The position numbers were made by a program, and so were the translations under genes. From Halosimplex halobium (GTDB lineage: Archaea > Halobacteriota > Halobacteria > Halobacteriales > Haloarculaceae), in NCBI RefSeq assembly GCF_051414055.1, contig NZ_JBLKNX010000014.1, positions 62,001 to 126,000 of the forward strand: DNA of 64,000 nt, given 5' to 3'. Numbering within the stretch: position 1 is the first letter of the stretch; each line of letters starts with the position of its first letter. Shown here in pieces: positions 58,908 to 64,000 of this stretch. A model generated the notes under the pieces. That model did not search any database. It was not told where the DNA came from and saw nothing but the letters and a program-made list of their open reading frames with translations.

Positions 58908-61745
58908 ATGTCTAACAATAATAACACATCATCGGAAGGGCGGTCATTAAAAATCGAAGAGCTACTACCTGTTACAGCGGTGGGTATTGAAAGTTTGAAA
59001 GAAGCCAATCCAGAGGTAATGTCTCCTCATAGAAAAATCTATAAATGGTTTGCTCGTCGCCCCACAGCAGCTACCCGGCTTGCTATTCTTGCATCCATTC
59101 TCCCAGATGATGTTTCAGACGACCAACTCCTTCGCTGGATGTGTATCGGGCCGAAAGAGGGAGTTGATGGGGCTATTGAAGATTATGTAGTTAACAAACA
59201 GGCGACAAAGGACAATAATAATCAGCCTGTTACATCTCACTTCGGATATGATTATCCTCTACAAAATATTCCTCCAAAGAATGAAATGCAGGAATTCCAC
59301 GAAATAGTGAGAGAGCATTGGGATGGGTCACTACCTACGGTACTAGACCCAACGGCTGGGGGTGGAACAATTCCACTAGAATCTCTTCGATATGGGTTAC
59401 CAACTATCTCAAATGAGTTGAATCCTGTAGCTTGGTTACTCAACAAGGTTATGTTAGACTACGCGCCCTCTCAAGGTTCGTTAGATGGGGACATTAGACC
59501 GTGGATGGATGAAATTTTAGAATTTGCAGATGCCGAACTTGAGGAATATTTCCCCCGACGAGACGGTGTTGCCCCATCCCATTACTTCCGTGCATACAGT
59601 ATTGAATGTCCTTCCTGTGGGCAAATACTCCCGCTAACTAACCGCTGGTGGTTCAATCGTCGGCTCAACATGGCGGTCCGACCACTTTTCGAAGGAGATG
59701 CCCTCAGATATGAGTGCATCAATACAGAGGAGACAAACATCGATTTTGACCCTAATGAGGGAACAGTAAGTGGTGGAGATGCAGAGTGCCCGCACTGTGG
59801 TGTTGTTACAGAACGGGATGAACTCGTTGAGATGTTCCAGTCAGAGGACTTCAAATACGAAGTGCTCGCAGTTAGGTATGAAGAGAAAATATCAGGAAGC
59901 AAGTATCATTCTCCATTGGAACAGGATTACGAGGCAATTCAAAAAGCACGAGAAAAGGTCAAGAATGACTTACATTTGGCGACGCTCCTTGCGTCAGAAC
60001 GTTTCGAGGGACACTGGGACCGGGCATACCCCTATGGAGTGACTCAATGGAGGGATGTATATAGCCCTCGTCAGTTACTCAGTCACGCAAAATTGCTTGA
60101 GGGATTCAAGAAGGTTGAAGAAGAAATCCGTGAGGAGTATAATCCTGAGCGTGCGGAGAGCATCCTTGTACTTCTATCGTTGATGAGTACAAAGCTGATT
60201 GAGCGGAATTCACGTCTTGAACCGATTGATGTGACCTATGGTTCGCCTGCAAATATGTTGGGGAATAACAACTTTTCGTTCCAATGGAGTTTCGGCGAGA
60301 GCAACCTGACAACAGGTACATATAGCCTGAAAACCGCAGCGGATAATGTTCTAGATAACTATGAAAACGTGGTACAATTTCTATCCCACGTAGATGGAGG
60401 TAGTGTTACAGTAAATCAGGGAGATGCGGCAAACTTGCCACTGGAGGATGACTCGGTAGATGCTGCGGTAATGGACCCGCCGTATGGAGATAATGTGATA
60501 TACTCTGAAGTAGCAGATGCTTTCTACGTGTGGCTGAAAGAATATCTCGGGGATATTTTCCCCCAGACATTCAGTGGTTCTGCGACAAATAAGGAAGACG
60601 AGGCGGTGGAAAATCCAGCGATGGTCTCGGATGCGGAAGAGGCTACCGCTCGTGAACAATATGAGAACAAGATGAGTGACATCTTTTCCGAGGTCTACCG
60701 CGTTTTAGATTCCAAAGGTGCTCTCACAGTATATTTCACTGACAAAGAGGCCTCAGCTTGGGACTCACTCACAATGGGACTCATTAATTCTGGCTTTTCT
60801 GTAACCGCAACTCACACTATTACGAGCGAGATGCCTCAACGGGTTGGAGTTCAAGGGAGTGCGTCTGCAGATAGCACTTTACTCCTCACTTGTAGAAAAC
60901 CTGGAACTAGTGAGGAAATACGAAATCGGCAGCCAACACTGTGGAGTGATATACGGGAAAAAACCAGGGAAGCAGCCAGGAATAAAGCCAATGAGCTTCT
61001 GGATTCAGATTTGAATTTAACTAAGACAGATACCATAATCAGTGCATTTGGACCGACACTCAGAGTCTTTACTGAAAACTATCCAGTAGTTGATAACCAT
61101 GATGAGGTCGTAAGACCCAAACAAGCACTGGAAGAAGCTAGGACAGCAGTTGTAGAAGTTCTCGTTGATAGGGAGCTTGAAGATAGTCTCGATGATGTCG
61201 ATAACCTCAGTACATGGTATATTTTATCCTGGCTTGTTTATGGTCGAGAAACAATCCCGTATGACGATGCGCGACAACTGGGGCTCGGCGTAGGTGTTGA
61301 TGTAGCTGACATTAAGTCAGATACTAAGATATGGAGTAAGAGTGGAGATAAGCTAACACTCAAAGGACAGTCGTATCGAGTGAGAGATTATACCGCACTT
61401 GAGGCGGGTGAGAAGCGGAGAAAGAGAGCATATCCGATTGACCCACGTGAGGACTCATTCAACTACGCGATTGATGCTGTCCATGCAGCTCTGAATGTAC
61501 TCGAAACCAAAGGGTCTGACTTCACATGGAATTGGTTGAATGACCGTGGACTTGCAGACCAGTCTCAGTTCCGGCGAACAATTAAGAGCCTAATTCAGGT
61601 ACTTCCAGAATCGCATGAGGACTATGACTCTATAGTAAACCTCGTATCTGGAGAGACTGGAGAGCTACTCGACATCGAAATAAGTTCAATAAATCGTAAT
61701 AACGGAGATGATGACCAAAGCCGAGCGACATTAAGTGACTTCTGA
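58908..61745 (+). CDS. DUF1156 (COG1743) adenine-specific DNA methyltransferase
   Basis: 945 residues. The N-terminal DUF1156 segment has ATRLAILASILPDDVSDDQL; the SAM motif is DPTAGGGTIPLES (from 147); a Zn ribbon is formed by CPSCGQ and CPHCG (about 235-296); the catalytic motif DPPYGDN is at 523-529, typical of N6-adenine methylation. It would mark host DNA so the ATPase/helicase partners spare it. Codon use is clearly more AT-rich than in the genes before 58,700 and after 61,748, suggesting separate ancestry. Confidence 0.92.
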   Translation: MSNNNNTSSEGRSLKIEELLPVTAVGIESLKEANPEVMSPHRKIYKWFARRPTAATRLAILASILPDDVSDDQLLRWMCIGPKEGVDGAIEDYVVNKQATKDNNNQPVTSHFGYDYPLQNIPPKNEMQEFHEIVREHWDGSLPTVLDPTAGGGTIPLESLRYGLPTISNELNPVAWLLNKVMLDYAPSQGSLDGDIRPWMDEILEFADAELEEYFPRRDGVAPSHYFRAYSIECPSCGQILPLTNRWWFNRRLNMAVRPLFEGDALRYECINTEETNIDFDPNEGTVSGGDAECPHCGVVTERDELVEMFQSEDFKYEVLAVRYEEKISGSKYHSPLEQDYEAIQKAREKVKNDLHLATLLASERFEGHWDRAYPYGVTQWRDVYSPRQLLSHAKLLEGFKKVEEEIREEYNPERAESILVLLSLMSTKLIERNSRLEPIDVTYGSPANMLGNNNFSFQWSFGESNLTTGTYSLKTAADNVLDNYENVVQFLSHVDGGSVTVNQGDAANLPLEDDSVDAAVMDPPYGDNVIYSEVADAFYVWLKEYLGDIFPQTFSGSATNKEDEAVENPAMVSDAEEATAREQYENKMSDIFSEVYRVLDSKGALTVYFTDKEASAWDSLTMGLINSGFSVTATHTITSEMPQRVGVQGSASADSTLLLTCRKPGTSEEIRNRQPTLWSDIREKTREAARNKANELLDSDLNLTKTDTIISAFGPTLRVFTENYPVVDNHDEVVRPKQALEEARTAVVEVLVDRELEDSLDDVDNLSTWYILSWLVYGRETIPYDDARQLGLGVGVDVADIKSDTKIWSKSGDKLTLKGQSYRVRDYTALEAGEKRRKRAYPIDPREDSFNYAIDAVHAALNVLETKGSDFTWNWLNDRGLADQSQFRRTIKSLIQVLPESHEDYDSIVNLVSGETGELLDIEISSINRNNGDDDQSRATLSDF

Positions 61746-61747
61746 TA

Positions 61748-64000
61748 ATGGGATTCCCCAAAAGGTCGTGGAGGCGTATATACGAAAGTAACTTCCGTGG
61801 GGACGAAACCCTCGTTAGTTCATTCTATCAGCCGATGCTTTCAGAGGCGATTCAATACGACCGCTTAGCTGGCTATCTGAGTCTCCAGAATCTTGCCGAC
61901 GCATTGCAAGGAATAGAATCTGCATTCGAATCTGATGGCGAAATTCGCATCATCGCCTCAAAACGTCTGAGCCGAGAGAACAAGCCAGTCCTGACCGACG
62001 ACGCACCGCTCTCTGAGGAAGGCGAATCACGTCTTGCCCTCATTGCCCAGATGATGGAGGAAGGACGCCTTCAGCTCAAAATCGGTGAGCCTCGAAACAA
62101 TTCCGACTCGGGCATCTTCCATCCCAAACTTGGCATCGCAACTGATGCCGACGAGAACAGAATCACGTTCGAGGGGAGCATTAACGAGACCTACAACGCG
62201 TGGTATCGTAACTACGAGCGATTCAAAGTCCACCGTTCATGGGATGAAGTCGAGAACGAGTACGTCGAGGAGGACGTGAAGACCTTCGAGCGGCTCTGGA
62301 ACGAGGAACATCAGGATGTCGAAGTCACAGCTATTGACGAGGCCATCGAGCAAGATATTCTCGACTGGCAGCCCGAATCTGAGGAGGAGGTCGAGGAGCA
62401 CGTAGAACGGCTGAAGCAATCGAGTGAACCCCCTGCTTCCGAAGCGACAGTCAGCCGCATCGCAAACGAACATGAACTCCTTCCTGGCGCGGTTCACATC
62501 GCCGAGGATATCAGTTCGATTGAACCGTGGCCACACCAGCGTGTCATCGCTGACACGGCCACGAGCATCTATCCAGAGAGTCTCCTGTTCTGCGATGAGG
62601 TCGGACTGGGTAAGACCATCGAAGCTGGGCTCACTATCTCTCGACTCCTCACGATTGGAGAAGTGAGCGATGCTCTTCTGCTAGTTCCGGCTACGGTCCA
62701 GCCACAGTGGCAAGAAGAACTTCTGGAGAAATTCAACGTCAACGCTTACTCCTACGAGTACAGCGGTGCTCAGCGAGTCCTGCGTGACGCATACGGTATC
62801 GAACACTCACTCTCCGACTACGAGACCCTCGACAGATGGGAAGACTCACACATCGGTGAATTCGTCTCCGACCGTGACGAACCGACGGTCGTCCTCGCCT
62901 CATGGCATACGGCTCGGCGGACCCAGAATATGGGGATGTTCTCCCCGACAACTCACTGGGAGAAGGAACATCCAAGAGATGCACCTGACGACCGCTTCGA
63001 ATGGGACCTCACGCTCGTTGACGAAGCGCATCACGGTCGTGAGGGGACGAACCTATACAACCTGCTCACCGACCTCCAGGATGACACCGCCTGCACGTAC
63101 GTCCTGACAGCGACACCGATGCAGCTCGAAATCACCGAGCTGTTCGATTTGCTACGGCTGTGTGACCTGCCCGATGGGTGGAACGACAGAGAGGCATTTG
63201 ATACCTACTTCGAGGTCCAGCAGAAGCTCACCGAGACACTCGATGAAATCGAGGCTGACGAGTCAAGAACTGTCGAGGAGGTTCTCCCTGATATCGCCTC
63301 GAAGTGGAGTTATGAAGACTATGAAGGAATGACCCATCTCCGAACCTGGGCGGGGATGATACAGTCCTTCGTTCAAACGCACGAGGATGTCGCAAAGCGG
63401 GTCGAAGAACAGGTGGATGACAGTGATTTCTCTCTCGGTGAGCGTCGTCGGCTCAACCGTGTGCTCGGGACTGGACGACTCGGAACCCGCGACTGGGAGG
63501 ACAAGTTCTCGAATCTCTCGGTGGAGAGCCTTCGGTTCCTCCTCGACCTCGGTGAAGAGACGACTCCCGTGAAGTCCCGCGTATTTCGGAATACCCGACA
63601 AACGTTGCGAATGTGCCAACAGGCGAATCTCCTCAACGAGAACATCCCACGACGGGACATCGAAACTCGGTCTGTCGAACTTGGGGACGCTCGCCCGCTT
63701 TACGACCGCGTAGAAACGTACATCAGTAACGTCTACGACCAGTCCAAGAAGCTCTTGGAAGGCAAGGAGAAGACAGCTATCGGGTTCGTGATGACGACGT
63801 ATCGACAGCGACTGACCTCCAGCCTCCACGCTGTCGAACAATCGTTGCAGCGTCGTCGTCAGAATCTGAGTTCTGACCTTCGAGATGTATCCGATGTTTC
63901 CGATAGCGACCTGACGACCGGAGCGATTGCCGACCGCGAGGAAGTGCTCCAGCGTGAGTACGGCATGACCGTTGACGAAATTGGTGCGAGCGGTTCTGCT
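61748..64000 (+). CDS. PLD-SNF2 helicase of the defence system (3' end outside window)
   Basis: 751 codons without a stop to the window end. The start ATG 61748 is 2 bases after the methyltransferase stop. An N-terminal phospholipase-D-like domain has H125-P-K127 in IFHPKLGIATD and SINETYNAW. The SNF2-type helicase core shows DEVGLGKTIEAGLT (Walker A, 283-296), DEAH (425-428) and TATP. Together these suggest an ATP-driven DNA translocase with a nuclease-like module. The C-terminal helicase lobe lies outside the window. Confidence 0.9.
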   Translation, partial: MGFPKRSWRRIYESNFRGDETLVSSFYQPMLSEAIQYDRLAGYLSLQNLADALQGIESAFESDGEIRIIASKRLSRENKPVLTDDAPLSEEGESRLALIAQMMEEGRLQLKIGEPRNNSDSGIFHPKLGIATDADENRITFEGSINETYNAWYRNYERFKVHRSWDEVENEYVEEDVKTFERLWNEEHQDVEVTAIDEAIEQDILDWQPESEEEVEEHVERLKQSSEPPASEATVSRIANEHELLPGAVHIAEDISSIEPWPHQRVIADTATSIYPESLLFCDEVGLGKTIEAGLTISRLLTIGEVSDALLLVPATVQPQWQEELLEKFNVNAYSYEYSGAQRVLRDAYGIEHSLSDYETLDRWEDSHIGEFVSDRDEPTVVLASWHTARRTQNMGMFSPTTHWEKEHPRDAPDDRFEWDLTLVDEAHHGREGTNLYNLLTDLQDDTACTYVLTATPMQLEITELFDLLRLCDLPDGWNDREAFDTYFEVQQKLTETLDEIEADESRTVEEVLPDIASKWSYEDYEGMTHLRTWAGMIQSFVQTHEDVAKRVEEQVDDSDFSLGERRRLNRVLGTGRLGTRDWEDKFSNLSVESLRFLLDLGEETTPVKSRVFRNTRQTLRMCQQANLLNENIPRRDIETRSVELGDARPLYDRVETYISNVYDQSKKLLEGKEKTAIGFVMTTYRQRLTSSLHAVEQSLQRRRQNLSSDLRDVSDVSDSDLTTGAIADREEVLQREYGMTVDEIGASGSA

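Noticed and set aside
37650..64000. CRISPR array or cas genes in the accessory half
   Set aside because: No regularly spaced 28-37-base repeats and no Cas-like proteins were seen; the repeats present are single pairs or structured elements.

Overview
The sequence looks like a haloarchaeal (class Halobacteria) chromosome segment. Most of it is very GC-rich with acidic proteins, many genes start leaderless about 25-30 bases after a TATA-like box, and there are archaeal replication genes (PriS, GINS), DpsA, archease, RtcB, a pilin-like protein and a Tat lipoprotein protease. Nothing in the sequence alone fixes the genus.

Positions 1 to about 37,650 are an ordinary GC-rich core. It starts with iron/oxidative-stress genes (a small ORF behind a DtxR-like box, then dpsA). 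A fused ADP-forming acyl-CoA synthetase with a P-loop/DRTGG partner follows. Next is a biotin locus on the minus strand (bioB, a Rossmann protein that is probably BioU, then bioF-bioD; no bioA), into which a VapBC pair and one unknown gene are interleaved. After that come lipid synthesis, thrC, a membrane hydrolase, a CNNM/CBS transporter, thioredoxin, PRC-barrel, OsmC, a histidine kinase, hydrolases, an HtrA-type protease, the GINS51-PriS pair, archease and RtcB with genes between them, an eIF2B-like protein, MscS, Usp, a 5'-nucleotidase and small zinc or membrane proteins.

At about 37,650 the composition drops sharply to AT-rich. A promoter plus nine codons of a core gene (37,622-37,651) end there, followed by a putative DNA-binding protein and a tyrosine integrase. 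From there to the window end the DNA is accessory: an integrated element or defence island whose far end is not in the window. Positions 39,000-45,600 carry small hypothetical genes, a PadR regulator, zinc-ribbon proteins, a TRAM protein and a uracil-DNA-glycosylase-like protein. They also hold two copies of a structured, probably RNA, element that resembles the ends of TnpB-type insertion sequences without tnpB.

Positions 45,800-64,000 look like a defence island. It contains a PD-(D/E)XK nuclease plus membrane protein, a serine recombinase, and a Schlafen/AlbA_2 protein. An operon of five consecutive 30-38-residue zinc-finger micro-ORFs ends in a membrane protein gene (50,306-51,471). A minus-strand operon holds a TIM-barrel-like protein, two ThsB-type TIR proteins and a four-helix membrane protein (54,655-52,130). 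Last is an ATPase (DUF499) / small protein / adenine methyltransferase (DUF1156) / PLD-SNF2 helicase system (54,964 to beyond 64,000). The five-copy micro-ORF operon is the best candidate here for an undescribed system. The TIR-membrane operon and the tnpB-less structured elements are next.
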